Shown here in pieces: positions 27,472 to 36,961 of a stretch of DNA of 64,000 nucleotides. The first letter of the stretch is position 1; each line of letters opens with the position of its first letter. The notes beneath the pieces were generated by a model, which did not search any database, was not told where the DNA came from, and saw nothing but the letters and a program-made list of their open reading frames with translations. The stretch is taken from the NCBI RefSeq assembly GCF_001440415.1, contig NZ_LLYA01000002.1, positions 124,001 through 188,000 on the forward strand, given 5' to 3'. A program made the translations under genes and the position numbers. The stretch comes from Bradyrhizobium retamae (GTDB taxonomy: Bacteria; Pseudomonadota; Alphaproteobacteria; Rhizobiales; Xanthobacteraceae).

Positions 27472-28868
27472 GAGCGCGCGGACCGTTGAACGGATCGGCC
27501 GGTGTCGGACGGGTGCATCCTCGCCACCCTGCTTCACCGGCAGTTCGGGCAGCTTCCCCTATGGGTGGGCGCGTCGCGAATGCCGACGCGTTCATCGAAC
27601 GGATCGCGACCGGCTTGATGCTGCTGGCCGTCATGGCGACATTCACGCTTTCGTCCTCCGTGCTGACCAACTGGAAGATCCACTACTTGACGGCGGGCGG
27701 AAATTTTTACGAGAAGCTGCACCCGGCGACCTATTTCACGTTGCTGGCATTCTGCCTGCTGCTGATGCGCAGCCGCGGACCGATCGGCGAGATCAACCGG
27801 ATGTTTTCCGAATCGAAGCTGCTGCTGGCCTATCTGCTCTGCTGGCTGTTTCTGCTCGTCCAGGTCATCGTGCTCGCGCGCCCGTTCACGGTCATTATCG
27901 ACACGTTCCTGCTGCCGATCCTGATCGCGATGGTTATGTGGCAGTTGTCGCCGGCGCAAAGGCGCCCGCTGGCCTGGGCCATTCACCTGGCGATCCTTCT
28001 GAATGTCGTGCTCGGATACTATGAGTATTTCTCCGGCCATCGGCTGATCCCGCTGACGCTCGGCGACATTGTGGTGATGGGCGAATGGCGCTCCGCGGCG
28101 CTGCTGGGTCACCCCCTCACGGCATCCGGCATCGTCGGCGCCTACGTGCTCGCGCTGGTTCTCCGTCCGGCGATCTGCCCGCCACTCCTGATACGGCTGC
28201 CGCTGATCGCATTCTGCCTGGCGTCACTGATGGCCTTTGGCGGCCGGACGTCGCTGGTCACGGTACTGGGAGTCCTCGGGCTGATCGGAGCCTTCGAGGC
28301 GATCCGCCTGATACAGGGAAAGCGAACGCAGCTTCCCGCGGCCATTCTCGCCATCTGCGTGCTGTTCGCCGCCGGCGCCATCGTCTTCGCCGCGCTCGAC
28401 CTCGGCATTTTCGACAAGATGCTGCTGCGCTTCTCCTCAGACAAGGGCAGCGCGCTCGCGCGCTTCGCCACCTTCAACCTGCTCTCGCATTTCGATTGGC
28501 ACGAGCTGATCCTCGGCCCCAATCCGGTCCGGGTGAATGCGCTGCAGTCGCAGCTCGGCCTCAACTACGGCATCGAGAACTTCTGGATTTCCGCCATCGT
28601 CCAGTTTGGCCTCATCCATACCGTCGTTCTGACGATCGGACTGATCTGCTTCTTCGTCGAATTGCTGCGCCGTTCGAGCGCCGCGGTATGGGCCATCGTG
28701 CTTCTGATCATCGTCATCGCCGCGAGTTCAGTAAGCTTCTCGTCGAAGAACATTCAGCTCGCGCAGTTCGTGATCCTCATTTCGATCCTGCTGCCGCGCG
28801 AGCAGCGGCGCATCGCGGCGTCCCCGCAAGTCCGCGCGCCTGTCACCTACCGGTCCGTTCCGGCATAG
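27468..28868 (+). CDS. O-antigen polymerase/ligase-like membrane protein (Wzy role)
   Basis: A membrane protein of 466 residues with about ten or more hydrophobic helices (for example TYFTLLAFCLLLMRS, AYLLCWLFLLVQVIVLA, IVGAYVLALVLRP, IPAIVQFGLIHTVVLTIGLICFFVEL region). A long loop holds the usual polymerase features (FGGRTSLVTVLGVLGL and a DWHELILGPNPVR loop). It resembles VpsF/ExoQ-like proteins and would polymerise lipid-linked repeat units in the periplasm. Start is GTG at 27468, overlapping the Wzc stop; an ATG at 27561 is an alternative. Confidence 0.85.
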   Translation: MRARGPLNGSAGVGRVHPRHPASPAVRAASPMGGRVANADAFIERIATGLMLLAVMATFTLSSSVLTNWKIHYLTAGGNFYEKLHPATYFTLLAFCLLLMRSRGPIGEINRMFSESKLLLAYLLCWLFLLVQVIVLARPFTVIIDTFLLPILIAMVMWQLSPAQRRPLAWAIHLAILLNVVLGYYEYFSGHRLIPLTLGDIVVMGEWRSAALLGHPLTASGIVGAYVLALVLRPAICPPLLIRLPLIAFCLASLMAFGGRTSLVTVLGVLGLIGAFEAIRLIQGKRTQLPAAILAICVLFAAGAIVFAALDLGIFDKMLLRFSSDKGSALARFATFNLLSHFDWHELILGPNPVRVNALQSQLGLNYGIENFWISAIVQFGLIHTVVLTIGLICFFVELLRRSSAAVWAIVLLIIVIAASSVSFSSKNIQLAQFVILISILLPREQRRIAASPQVRAPVTYRSVPA

Positions 28869-28887
28869 CTTTAGGATTCCATTTCGT

Positions 28888-29961
28888 ATGGCCATCTACG
28901 TCGACAACACTCACCTCGGACGCCACGTCACCGGTCTCGAACGCATTACGCTGGAGCTGTTCTCCGCCGCAGCGCTTGCGCCGCTCGATGTCGTGCCGGT
29001 GACGGCGAAGGGTCTTCGCCAGATGCTGACGACGCAGAACCTGGGTCTGCCTATGCGGCTCGCCGCTTCGTCCTCGATCCTGCTCTGTCCCGGCTTTCCG
29101 CCCAGCCCGCTGCTGCGGCCGTTCGCATCGCGGGTGCTGCCCTATATCCACGATGATTTCCTGATCACGCGGCGCGCCGAGCTCAACATGCGGGCGCGTC
29201 TCTATATGGCCGGCCCCTTCAGGCTCGCGCTGCGCCACTATCCGCGCTTTCTGGCCAACTCCGGCGATACCAGGCGCAAACTTGCCACGCATTGCCGGTC
29301 GGACGCCGAAGTGACGCTCTATCGTCCCGCGGTGCGCAACGTGTTCGGCCTCGCCCCCGGACAGCGCGGCGAACGGAGCGCGCGGCCCCAACCGCTGCGG
29401 CTGATCGCGCTGGGCACGGTCGAGCCGCGCAAGAATTTTCCAGCGGCGGCGAAAATCCTCGACGCTCTGCGCATGCAGGGATTTCCCGACGCTACGCTGG
29501 ATATCCTCGGAAGGCCGGGATGGGGTAACGCCTGGCAGACCCTCGAGAAGCAGCCGGGCGTCAAGCTGCACGGATATCAGCCCGCCGACCGCGTCAATCA
29601 ATTGCTTGACGCCGCCGACCTGTTCATCTGCACCTCCCATGACGAAGGCCTGGGATTGCCGCTGCTGGAAGCGCAATACGCCGGCCTGCCGATCATCGCC
29701 ACCGATGCCTCTATCTTTCGCGAGGTGCTCGGCGAGTCCGGAATTTACATCGATACCGCCGATCCTGCTTCGGCGGCCGTGCGGATCGCGGCTGCGCTCT
29801 CGAACGAGGATTGGCGCGCCCGATACGTGGCGCAGGCAATACGAAATCTGGCGCGCTGGAACGATCTGGCCCGCGGCGATCGCGAAAACGTCATCAGCCT
29901 GATCGCCCGCCTTGCTCACCTCCAGGGAAGCGCTACTCCGGAGTACCGCCGCCTTGCATGA
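28888..29961 (+). CDS. Glycosyltransferase family 4 protein
   Basis: A 357-residue cytosolic GT-B glycosyltransferase. The C-terminal donor domain has LIALGTVEPRKNFPAAAKIL, KLHGYQPADRVNQLLDAADLFICTS and the E-x7-E element HDEGLGLPLLEAQYAGLPIIATD. Such enzymes commonly transfer mannose or similar sugars from a nucleotide donor. Its start MAIYVDNTHLGRHVTGLERIT is typical for GT1/GT4 members of gum-like loci. It is 19 bp after the polymerase gene. Specificity cannot be told from sequence; one of four transferases that extend the lipid-linked unit. Confidence 0.9.
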   Translation: MAIYVDNTHLGRHVTGLERITLELFSAAALAPLDVVPVTAKGLRQMLTTQNLGLPMRLAASSSILLCPGFPPSPLLRPFASRVLPYIHDDFLITRRAELNMRARLYMAGPFRLALRHYPRFLANSGDTRRKLATHCRSDAEVTLYRPAVRNVFGLAPGQRGERSARPQPLRLIALGTVEPRKNFPAAAKILDALRMQGFPDATLDILGRPGWGNAWQTLEKQPGVKLHGYQPADRVNQLLDAADLFICTSHDEGLGLPLLEAQYAGLPIIATDASIFREVLGESGIYIDTADPASAAVRIAAALSNEDWRARYVAQAIRNLARWNDLARGDRENVISLIARLAHLQGSATPEYRRLA

Positions 29962-31060
29962 CACCAGCGCCACAAGGCACCAGGATGGATTGCGGATCAT
30001 CGCGGCCGGCGCCGTGGTGATCCTTCACTATTCCGATTACTTCAAGGACTTGCCCATCGGCCGTTTCATGGTCGCGCGCACCTGGCATTTCAATCTGTTC
30101 GTGGACCTGTTCTTTGTGGTCTCCGGCTTTGTCATCGCCCGTCAATATTTCGGCCGCGTTGACGATGCCGCATCGATCGGCCGCTTCCTGTGGCGTCGCC
30201 TCGCCCGCATCTATCCGCTACATCTCGCTACGCTCGCTTTCTATGTGGCGCTTGCCGGCGCACTCCATTTCGGCGCCGCCCGGACGGACAACCCGGCCCG
30301 TTATCCGCTTTCCGACCTGCCCGCGCAGTTCCTGCTGCTTCACGCGTTCATTGGCGAGCGCTTGACGTTCAACTTCCCGAGTTGGTCGCTCTCGGCGGAG
30401 ATGTTTTGTTATCTGCTTTTTCCGCTGGTCGCGCTGATTGCGCAACGCCGCAAGGAGGCACTCGTTGCGCTCGTGGTTCTTGCCGCTCTCGCCAATTCCC
30501 TTTGGGCATCGGCTGCCGGAACAGCGCCGTGGGCCGACTGGATCAACCAAGGCGGCGCCTTCAGGGCGCTGCCTGCCTTCAATCTCGGCGTGGCCTGCTA
30601 TCTATTTCGCGACCGGATCGCGCGTTGGCCCGCGATGCCGGGCGCGCTGGCGGCGTCGCTAGCGGCGTTTATCGTACTCGGTTCCCTGCTGCCGACGATG
30701 ACCGCGCTGCTTGCGATTTACGCCATCGCGATACTTGCGATTCAGGTGGACTGCGCCGGGCGTGAGACGCTGCTGTCGCGGCTCGGCTTCGATCGCTGGT
30801 CGGCGCTGACCTACTCCTGCTATATGTTGCATATTCCGGTCGCGACCGTCGTCATCACCCTTGGATCGCGCCTGCTTTCCTTATCGGAGCATGAACGGCT
30901 GATTCTGGCGCCGGTGGCGATCATTGTTCTTGCATTTGCGAGTGTCGTCTCGCTGCGCACGTTCGAAACGCCGCTGCGGCGATATCTGACCGAGGTTTAC
31001 GACCGCCGCGCCCTCAAACATGTGCCGTCTCCAGCGATCTCGCGGCAGGAGAGCACATGA
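29912..31060 (+). CDS. Acyltransferase 3 family membrane protein (first of a pair)
   Basis: A 382-residue multi-helix O-acyltransferase of the OafA/GumF type that adds acetyl or similar groups to sugars. Family motifs are DGLRIIAAGAVVILHY, the FFVVSGFVIARQYFGR loop and FLWRRLARIYPLHL. About ten hydrophobic segments follow. The start is uncertain: TTG at 29912 overlaps the preceding gene by 50 bp, and another TTG lies at 29953. Its stop overlaps the next gene start (ATGA at 31057). Confidence 0.88.
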   Translation: MLTSREALLRSTAALHDTSATRHQDGLRIIAAGAVVILHYSDYFKDLPIGRFMVARTWHFNLFVDLFFVVSGFVIARQYFGRVDDAASIGRFLWRRLARIYPLHLATLAFYVALAGALHFGAARTDNPARYPLSDLPAQFLLLHAFIGERLTFNFPSWSLSAEMFCYLLFPLVALIAQRRKEALVALVVLAALANSLWASAAGTAPWADWINQGGAFRALPAFNLGVACYLFRDRIARWPAMPGALAASLAAFIVLGSLLPTMTALLAIYAIAILAIQVDCAGRETLLSRLGFDRWSALTYSCYMLHIPVATVVITLGSRLLSLSEHERLILAPVAIIVLAFASVVSLRTFETPLRRYLTEVYDRRALKHVPSPAISRQEST

Positions 31061-32112
31061 TGACGGTCGTCGAACGCGTATCAGCAAACCCGCCTTCTCT
31101 GAGCGTCTCGCGCGCAACGGCCCAAAGCCGCGATAGCGTCGTCGACACGATGCGCGGCATCGCCATCTTGATGGTGATCGGAATCCATTCGCTGCCACAG
31201 CCGCTCGACGCGATCTGGGCAAAATCACTTGATGCAGCGCTACGGCCCTGCGTGCCGGTGTTCCTGTTCGCTTCCGGATATCTCACGGCGCTTTCCGGCC
31301 GCGTCCCGCTTGCAAAGCGGCTAAAGGCAGCCCTGGTCCCTTACGCGATCGCGTTCGCCGCCGCCTACATCTACATGGCCCTGCACAATCCGGCGATGGA
31401 CCATCGCATCGGCACGACGCTCGCCCGGTTCGGGCTGGCATATGTGTTCGTCTACTATTACGTCTTCGTTTATGTCTGCTGCACGCTCGGTCTGTGGCTC
31501 GTTTTTGCGGCCGGCGGGGACGGACAACCCGCTTCAAGGCAACGGATCACCACGCTGCTGCTACTCTCGATCGGCTGCGGTTTGCTTACCGGCAGTTATT
31601 TGGATCCCGCCATGTCGAGGCTCGGAGCGTCGGACGCACTGCTCGACGAAATCCGCACGCGCGACATTCCGTTCTGGTTCTCGTTTGCCGCGCTTGGCGC
31701 GCTGACCGCGATGTTCAGAGACCTGTTCGAACAGGATATGCGCCGCGCGCTCCTTGGCGCCGTGCTGGCCGCCTATTTGTTCTATACCGCCGCGCGCATT
31801 CTCAACCTCGGCGACGCCGCCACTTACGATTCGAACGCCTTCTTCCTCTATGCGGCCCTGTTCTGCGTTTCGCTGTTCGCCATCCAGCCGAAGTCCGCGC
31901 TACTGGGATGGATCGGCTCGGGCAGCTACTTCATCTATCTCTGGCACATCTTCATTGTGATGGCGCTGCGCGATCATACCGGGCTGCGCCAGCTCGGCGG
32001 CGTCGCCAGCTTTGCCGTTTCCTGCGTCTTGACGGCCCTCGTCTCTACCGCGGCGCTGCTCGCTGTACGGCAGCTCGCCTCGCCCCGAATCTGCCGCTGG
32101 CTGGGGGCTTGA
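31057..32112 (+). CDS. Acyltransferase 3 family membrane protein (second of a pair)
   Basis: A 351-residue integral membrane acyltransferase of the GumG/OafA superfamily. The core motif is SVVDTMRGIAILMVIGIHSL near residue 28, with CVPVFLFASGYLT, eight to ten further helices and YFIYLWHIFIVMALR near the end. It is joined to the first acyltransferase by an ATGA overlap. Two acyltransferases in tandem mirror gumF and gumG, which acetylate two different mannoses of xanthan. Substrate not known. Confidence 0.87.
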   Translation: MMTVVERVSANPPSLSVSRATAQSRDSVVDTMRGIAILMVIGIHSLPQPLDAIWAKSLDAALRPCVPVFLFASGYLTALSGRVPLAKRLKAALVPYAIAFAAAYIYMALHNPAMDHRIGTTLARFGLAYVFVYYYVFVYVCCTLGLWLVFAAGGDGQPASRQRITTLLLLSIGCGLLTGSYLDPAMSRLGASDALLDEIRTRDIPFWFSFAALGALTAMFRDLFEQDMRRALLGAVLAAYLFYTAARILNLGDAATYDSNAFFLYAALFCVSLFAIQPKSALLGWIGSGSYFIYLWHIFIVMALRDHTGLRQLGGVASFAVSCVLTALVSTAALLAVRQLASPRICRWLGA

Positions 32113-32115
32113 GCG

Positions 32116-33555
32116 ATGCTCCTCAAGCACACTCTGCTCTATCTGCCCGCGCAATTCGTCGGACCGCTGTTCCAGCTTCTGGCGATGATCGTATGGACGC
32201 ATGTCGTCGACGAGCATACGCTCGGCGTCATCACGCTGATTACGGCCACGCACGAATTGCTGCAGATCGGCTTTCTCGCCTGGTGGTCGCAATTTGCGCT
32301 GCGTTTCCTCGGACGGTACCAGGACGTCAACGACGCGCCGCGCTTCTATCGCACCGAAAACGCGGTCTTGCTGGCGTCCCTCGCGTTGCAAAGCGCGGCC
32401 GTCGTCGGAATTCTGCATCTGGTCATCGCGCCCGGCGCCGGAACGGGCCTTCTGCTGGCCGCCATCGCCTATGTGATAACCCGCTCGCTCAACCTCTATA
32501 TCGGTGAACGCGCCCGCGCGCGGCAGCAGATCCGCGTCTACACGATCCAGCAGGTGTTCGGGCCATCCGTCGGATTTGTCGTGGGCCTGGTGTTGATCAA
32601 ACTGCTTGGCCAATCCCCGGATTGGCCACTTGCGGGTTACGCGGCCGCGCAACTGACGGCCGCACTCATCGTCCTGCCCTGGATCGGCTGGGGTCACCGC
32701 TTGTGGCCGATCGACCGGGAGATCGTGGTCCACGCCCTGCGCTACGGCATTCCGCTGATTGTTGGCGGCGCGCTCGGCTGGGTCGGCCTCAATGCATCGC
32801 GCTTCATCGTCAACGAAATGTCCGGAGTGGCCGCCGCCGGTCTGTTCGCCGTCGGCTATGGCCTCGGCCAGCGGGCCGCGGCGGTCGCCGCCATGCTGGT
32901 GACGGCAGCAGCGTTCCCGCTGGCGGTGAAAAGCATGGAGCAACACGGCGACCAGGCCGGAATGCGCCAGCTCGCCAACAACAGCGCTCTCCTTGTCGCA
33001 ATCCTGGCGCCAAGCCTCGCCGGCATCATCATACTGAGAATGGAGATCGTGCATCTTCTGATCGCAGCGCCGTTCCAAGCGGTGACGCTCGCCATCCTGC
33101 CGCTCTCCACGCTCGCCGGCGCAATCCGTAACCTGCGCGCCCATTTCGGCGACCAGGTCTTTCTCCTGCAAAACCGCACGCGCTGGATGATGGCCATTGC
33201 CGCAATCGACGCGTCGATGACCGTGGTGTTGAGCGCCTTGTTCCTGCCGCGATGGGGACTGCCCGGCGTCGCCGGCGCCACGGTGCTGGCGGCACTGGCC
33301 GCCGCCACCGTGAGTTTTTCAATCGGGTTTACACGATTTGGCCTGCGCCTTCCGGTCGGCCATCTCGTACGCATCGCGTTGGCCACCATCGCCATGGCGG
33401 CCGTGCTGCGGATATTTCCGGAGGCCCGGACGATCCCGATTCTGGCGGCCCACATTGCGGCCGGCGCTGCCACCTATTTCGCAGCGCTTGCCCTGCTCTA
33501 TGCACCGTCGCTGGTGCGGATGCTTCGGCCACGCCCCCAGCATTCAGGGGCGTGA
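32116..33555 (+). CDS. Lipopolysaccharide/polysaccharide flippase (Wzx role)
   Basis: A 479-residue membrane protein of the MOP/PST flippase superfamily with about twelve to fourteen helices (start LLKHTLLYLPAQFVGPLFQLLAMIVW, later LRYGIPLIVGGALGWVGLNASRFIVNEM). It would move the finished lipid-linked repeat unit across the inner membrane. The start is 3 bp after the second acyltransferase stop. Last gene of the plus-strand assembly operon; it ends 22 bp from the convergent GH10 gene. Confidence 0.9.
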   Translation: MLLKHTLLYLPAQFVGPLFQLLAMIVWTHVVDEHTLGVITLITATHELLQIGFLAWWSQFALRFLGRYQDVNDAPRFYRTENAVLLASLALQSAAVVGILHLVIAPGAGTGLLLAAIAYVITRSLNLYIGERARARQQIRVYTIQQVFGPSVGFVVGLVLIKLLGQSPDWPLAGYAAAQLTAALIVLPWIGWGHRLWPIDREIVVHALRYGIPLIVGGALGWVGLNASRFIVNEMSGVAAAGLFAVGYGLGQRAAAVAAMLVTAAAFPLAVKSMEQHGDQAGMRQLANNSALLVAILAPSLAGIIILRMEIVHLLIAAPFQAVTLAILPLSTLAGAIRNLRAHFGDQVFLLQNRTRWMMAIAAIDASMTVVLSALFLPRWGLPGVAGATVLAALAAATVSFSIGFTRFGLRLPVGHLVRIALATIAMAAVLRIFPEARTIPILAAHIAAGAATYFAALALLYAPSLVRMLRPRPQHSGA

Positions 33556-33577
33556 GCGCATTCGACACGATCGGCGC

Positions 33578-34678
33578 CTACGACTTCCTGGCATTCTCGA
33601 ACGCGCGCGCCATCGCGAACCAAAGCGGCTTCTTCTGCATCGATGAATCGAACGGAAGCGGCCGAGGCAGCCGCTTCGCGAGTGGATCCTTCTTCTTCGC
33701 CATGTCGGTATAGAACGAGTAGTTATCGGCAAGTTCCCACGCGATCACCATTTTGACGGCCGGCACGCGAAGCGCGTTGGTCAGGAACTTCTCCGCCGTC
33801 TCGGCGATCATGGCATCGCGAGTTGCGATGTCGTCCGGAAACGTGTCGTCGCGCACGTCGAACTCGGTCAGATAGATATCGACGCCGCGTCCGGCGAGCT
33901 CGTGAAGGAATTCGGTAAACCGTCCGGGATCGTGCGGGTAGCGAGGCTGCAGGTGACTCTGCAATCCAACGGCATGCAGCGGCACGCCGGCATGCTTCAG
34001 TTCGTCCACCAGTTGCAGCAGGCCGCGGCGAACCGCAAGGCCGACGTCGTCGTCGCGTTCGCTCTGCGCCTCATTGAGAACCAGTTTTGTCTTTCGGTCG
34101 ATCCTCGCCACGCGCTCGAAGGCACGGCGCACGTAGCCGGTACCGAATGTATCGTACCACGGACCGAGCCGGTAGCCGCCGGGCGCCTTGTGCCCAGGCC
34201 AGAACGGCTCGTTGACGACATCCCACGAATGCAGCTTGCCTACATAACGGGCAGCGACTTCGTCGATATAGGAATCGAAGAACCTCTCACGCTCGGCACC
34301 GCTCATGCTCTTGATCCATTGGGGAACCCATTCGTTCCAGATCAGGCAGTGACCGCGCATCGGAATGTTGTGACTCGCACAAAATTGCAGCAGACGATCT
34401 GCACTCTCGAATCGCTTCGGCCCCGGTTGCGGCGCGATGGTTCCCATTTTCATTGCAATGTCCGTCGTAACGATGCGCACCTGCGTCTGATACAGCTCGC
34501 GATACGCAAGATCCTTGTCGATCACCGGACCAGCAGCCGCGCCGAACAGGATTCCGTTACGAGCCGCGATGACGCCGAGGCTCTGCGCAGGCTGCGCGGC
34601 GAATGCTTCCTTCCCGTACGAAGCAACGCTTGCTCCTGCGATGAGAGCAAGCGCATCTCGCCTCGACCACTGCTGCAT
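33578..34678 (-). CDS. Glycoside hydrolase family 10 protein (endo-1,4-beta-xylanase-like), Tat-exported
   Basis: A 366-residue GH10 glycanase. The Tat-type signal is QQWSRRDALALIAGASVAS (twin arginine at residues 6-7) with cleavage expected near AFAAQ. Catalytic residues are visible: acid/base E157 in WDVVNEPFW and nucleophile E272 in YLTEFDVRD. GH10 members cleave beta-1,4 xylan or beta-1,4 glucan backbones. It lies inside the exopolysaccharide locus, on the opposite strand between the flippase and the WecG-type gene. A role in trimming the made polymer fits better than feeding on plant xylan, but this is inferred from position. Confidence 0.93.
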   Translation of the reverse strand: MQQWSRRDALALIAGASVASYGKEAFAAQPAQSLGVIAARNGILFGAAAGPVIDKDLAYRELYQTQVRIVTTDIAMKMGTIAPQPGPKRFESADRLLQFCASHNIPMRGHCLIWNEWVPQWIKSMSGAERERFFDSYIDEVAARYVGKLHSWDVVNEPFWPGHKAPGGYRLGPWYDTFGTGYVRRAFERVARIDRKTKLVLNEAQSERDDDVGLAVRRGLLQLVDELKHAGVPLHAVGLQSHLQPRYPHDPGRFTEFLHELAGRGVDIYLTEFDVRDDTFPDDIATRDAMIAETAEKFLTNALRVPAVKMVIAWELADNYSFYTDMAKKKDPLAKRLPRPLPFDSSMQKKPLWFAMARAFENARKS

Positions 34679-34882
34679 AGCTGATCTCCATCATGTGAAT
34701 GATTCGTCGCGATGTCTCGTCCTTCGCAACGCGGCATCGCCATCGTTGCGTCGCATTAGTTCGATTTCGTGACGAATGTCCGTCGAGAAAATTTTCGGCA
34801 CGCAGTTCCCGTCGCGAAGCACGCGTCTGTCGATCGTTCCCCACGAGTGCGTCCCTCGATTACATCATCAGCAGGAGTCGAT

Positions 34883-35677
34883 ATGTTGGAACCACCAGCG
34901 CAGTTGCAGCCGGGCCTCACTGTCGATGGGATAACGATCAATGTTCCCTCGCTTCCGGAAGCCGTGTCTTCGATCGTGTCGGCCGCGCAACATGGCGACA
35001 ACTTCAGCGTCTGCACGCTCAATCTCGACCACGTTGTCCAGCTTCAGCACCACGCCAATTTTCGCGCGGCCTATCGCCGTGCCCGATTTGTCACCGCCGA
35101 TGGGTTCCCCATTGTCGTGCTGAGCCGCCTTATGGGCGCGCCAATCGAACGCACGACCGGTGCCGATCTCGTCGAGCCTGTTTGCGCGGAAGCGCGCAAG
35201 AAAGGACTCCCGGTCTTTCTGCTGGGGGCGAACGATCTCACACTCAAGACAGCGGCACGGCGTTTGTCGGAACGATTCAAGGGATTGCAAATCGCGGGAT
35301 GCTTTGCGCCGGGCCCAGGTTTTGATCCCTATTCCAGCGAAGCCGATGCTGCGATCGAACGCATCCGAGCCTCGGGCGCCAGAATTTGCTTCGTCGCGCT
35401 GGGTGCGCCACGGCAGGAGCTGTTCGCGGCGCGATGCCTCGATGAGCTGAATGGAACCGGCGTGTTGTGCATCGGAGCCGCACTCGATTTCATCGCCGGC
35501 ACGCAAAACCGCGCGCCGTCCATCGCGCGCAAAACCGGGCTGGAATGGGCATGGCGCATGCTGCGCGAGCCGCGCCGGCTCGGCCCTCGCTATATCAAAT
35601 GCATGACAGTCGTTCCGCGCCTCGTTGCGCGAACCATTCCGCAAATCGTCCAGGCACGCATGAGGAAAGCGGCATGA
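34883..35677 (+). CDS. WecG/TagA/CpsF-family (GT26) glycosyltransferase, GumM-like
   Basis: A 264-residue transferase acting on a lipid-linked sugar. Family motifs are FVTADGFPIVVLSRLMG, PVFLLGANDLTLKTAARRL, FVALGAPRQELFAARC and CIGAALDFIAGTQNRAPSIARKTGLEWAWRMLREPRRLGPRY (read over residues 195-245). GumM of the same family adds the last-made backbone glucose or similar sugar in xanthan assembly. The ATG at 34883 has CAGGAG 6 bases upstream. Its stop overlaps the next gene start (ATGA). Confidence 0.93.
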   Translation: MLEPPAQLQPGLTVDGITINVPSLPEAVSSIVSAAQHGDNFSVCTLNLDHVVQLQHHANFRAAYRRARFVTADGFPIVVLSRLMGAPIERTTGADLVEPVCAEARKKGLPVFLLGANDLTLKTAARRLSERFKGLQIAGCFAPGPGFDPYSSEADAAIERIRASGARICFVALGAPRQELFAARCLDELNGTGVLCIGAALDFIAGTQNRAPSIARKTGLEWAWRMLREPRRLGPRYIKCMTVVPRLVARTIPQIVQARMRKAA

Positions 35678-36951
35678 CTTCAACATTGACCCTGGCGCTA
35701 CGGGCGCGAAATGCCAACCGGGTAAAGCCACGTTACCAGATCTGCCTGATCCATCCGTTCGATCCGCGCGGCGAGAAGGTCGGCGGCCTCGAAACATACA
35801 TTCGCGACTTCATTACATTCCATCCGACCGACACCGACATCCTCTTCATCGGCGTCGACTCGACAGGCGAGCTGGAGCTCGGCAAGCTTCACCGGATGAC
35901 ATTCCGAGGCCGCGGCTTCGACTTCCTACCGATCCTGCACTATTCGGACCAGCAGGCGCGCGAAGCAGCCCGCAGCGTCCGTACCTCGCTGACCGGGCAA
36001 TTCTTCATGGCACTGCTTCGCCACTTCGGCCCGATCGCAAAGCTGATCCGCGCCAGGCGGTGCTCGGTCGATCTGCGGCGGGTGGAATTCTCCTGGTTGC
36101 CGGCGATCCTGCGGCTGCCGTTCGTGCAGATGCTTCACGGCGAGGGCGCGCCGAAATTGCAGATGGATTCGCTGCTGCGGAAATACGCCTTCGTCCACAA
36201 TACCGGCGAGCGGTTTGCCGTCGCCATGAGCGAGAAATTTCTCTGCGTCAATCCGTTCATCACTGAGCGGTTGCAGCGGACCTATCCGCGCCGCAAGGAC
36301 AAGATCGACACGCTCTGGACATGGGTCAACACGGATATCTTCAAGCCGCAACTCTGGCCGCTGAACTCGTCGCCGTTTCAGATCGTGTTCGCCGGCCGGC
36401 TCGATGAATTCAAGGATCCACCGCTGATGTTTCGCACGATCGACCGCCTGCGGCGGCGATTGAACGGCGACCTACGGTTTCACTATATCGGCACCAGCGA
36501 CCCGCACCGGTTCGAAGAGTTCGCCGCGATCGAAGGCGTCACCGTCCGCCACGGCTTCAAAGACGCCGCCGGCATGGCGGAGACGCTGGCAAGCGCGCAT
36601 GCCGGCATCCTGACATCGGAATTCGAAGGCATGCCGCGCTGCGTGCTCGAGACCCTTGCGGTTGGCCGGCCGGTTGTCGCCATGCACCTGCCGCAGCTCG
36701 AACCCGTGATCCATTCTGGCGTCAGCGGCTATCTGGTGGCGCGAAGCGGCAGCCGCGACGACATGGCCGATGCGCTCGCGCAGCGGTTCGTCGACGTCCG
36801 GAATGCCATCGACGCGGGCACGATGAACCCGGTACAAGTCGCCGGCTCCATCCGGGCATTCACGCCGGGCACCCAGCTTGCGCGAGTCTTCCGCTACCAT
36901 CAAGAAATTCAGGACGCCCGCGGACTTGGCGCCGCGGCGCCGACTTACTGA
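35674..36951 (+). CDS. Glycosyltransferase family 4 protein
   Basis: A 425-residue GT-B enzyme. N-terminal motif YQICLIHPFDPRGEKVGGLETYIRDF contains the GG..T acceptor loop. The donor domain has FQIVFAGRLDEFKDPPLMFRTI, VRHGFKDAAGMAETLASAHAGILTSEFEGMPRCVLETLAVGRPVVAM (E-x7-E within residues 345-375). It is coupled to the WecG-type gene by ATGA with GAGG before the start. Probably adds one sugar of the repeat unit; which one is not known. Confidence 0.9.
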   Translation: MTSTLTLALRARNANRVKPRYQICLIHPFDPRGEKVGGLETYIRDFITFHPTDTDILFIGVDSTGELELGKLHRMTFRGRGFDFLPILHYSDQQAREAARSVRTSLTGQFFMALLRHFGPIAKLIRARRCSVDLRRVEFSWLPAILRLPFVQMLHGEGAPKLQMDSLLRKYAFVHNTGERFAVAMSEKFLCVNPFITERLQRTYPRRKDKIDTLWTWVNTDIFKPQLWPLNSSPFQIVFAGRLDEFKDPPLMFRTIDRLRRRLNGDLRFHYIGTSDPHRFEEFAAIEGVTVRHGFKDAAGMAETLASAHAGILTSEFEGMPRCVLETLAVGRPVVAMHLPQLEPVIHSGVSGYLVARSGSRDDMADALAQRFVDVRNAIDAGTMNPVQVAGSIRAFTPGTQLARVFRYHQEIQDARGLGAAAPTY

Positions 36952-36961
36952 GGACGCCGGG

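Noticed and set aside
26344..27537. Minus-strand open frame of 397 codons opposite the Wzc kinase domain
   Set aside because: Antisense shadow; the plus strand holds intact Walker motifs in the kinase gene.
31900..33171. Minus-strand open frame of 423 codons opposite the flippase gene
   Set aside because: Antisense shadow of a conserved membrane protein gene; its translation is rich in Asp/Gln/Arg/His without domains or hydrophobic pattern.
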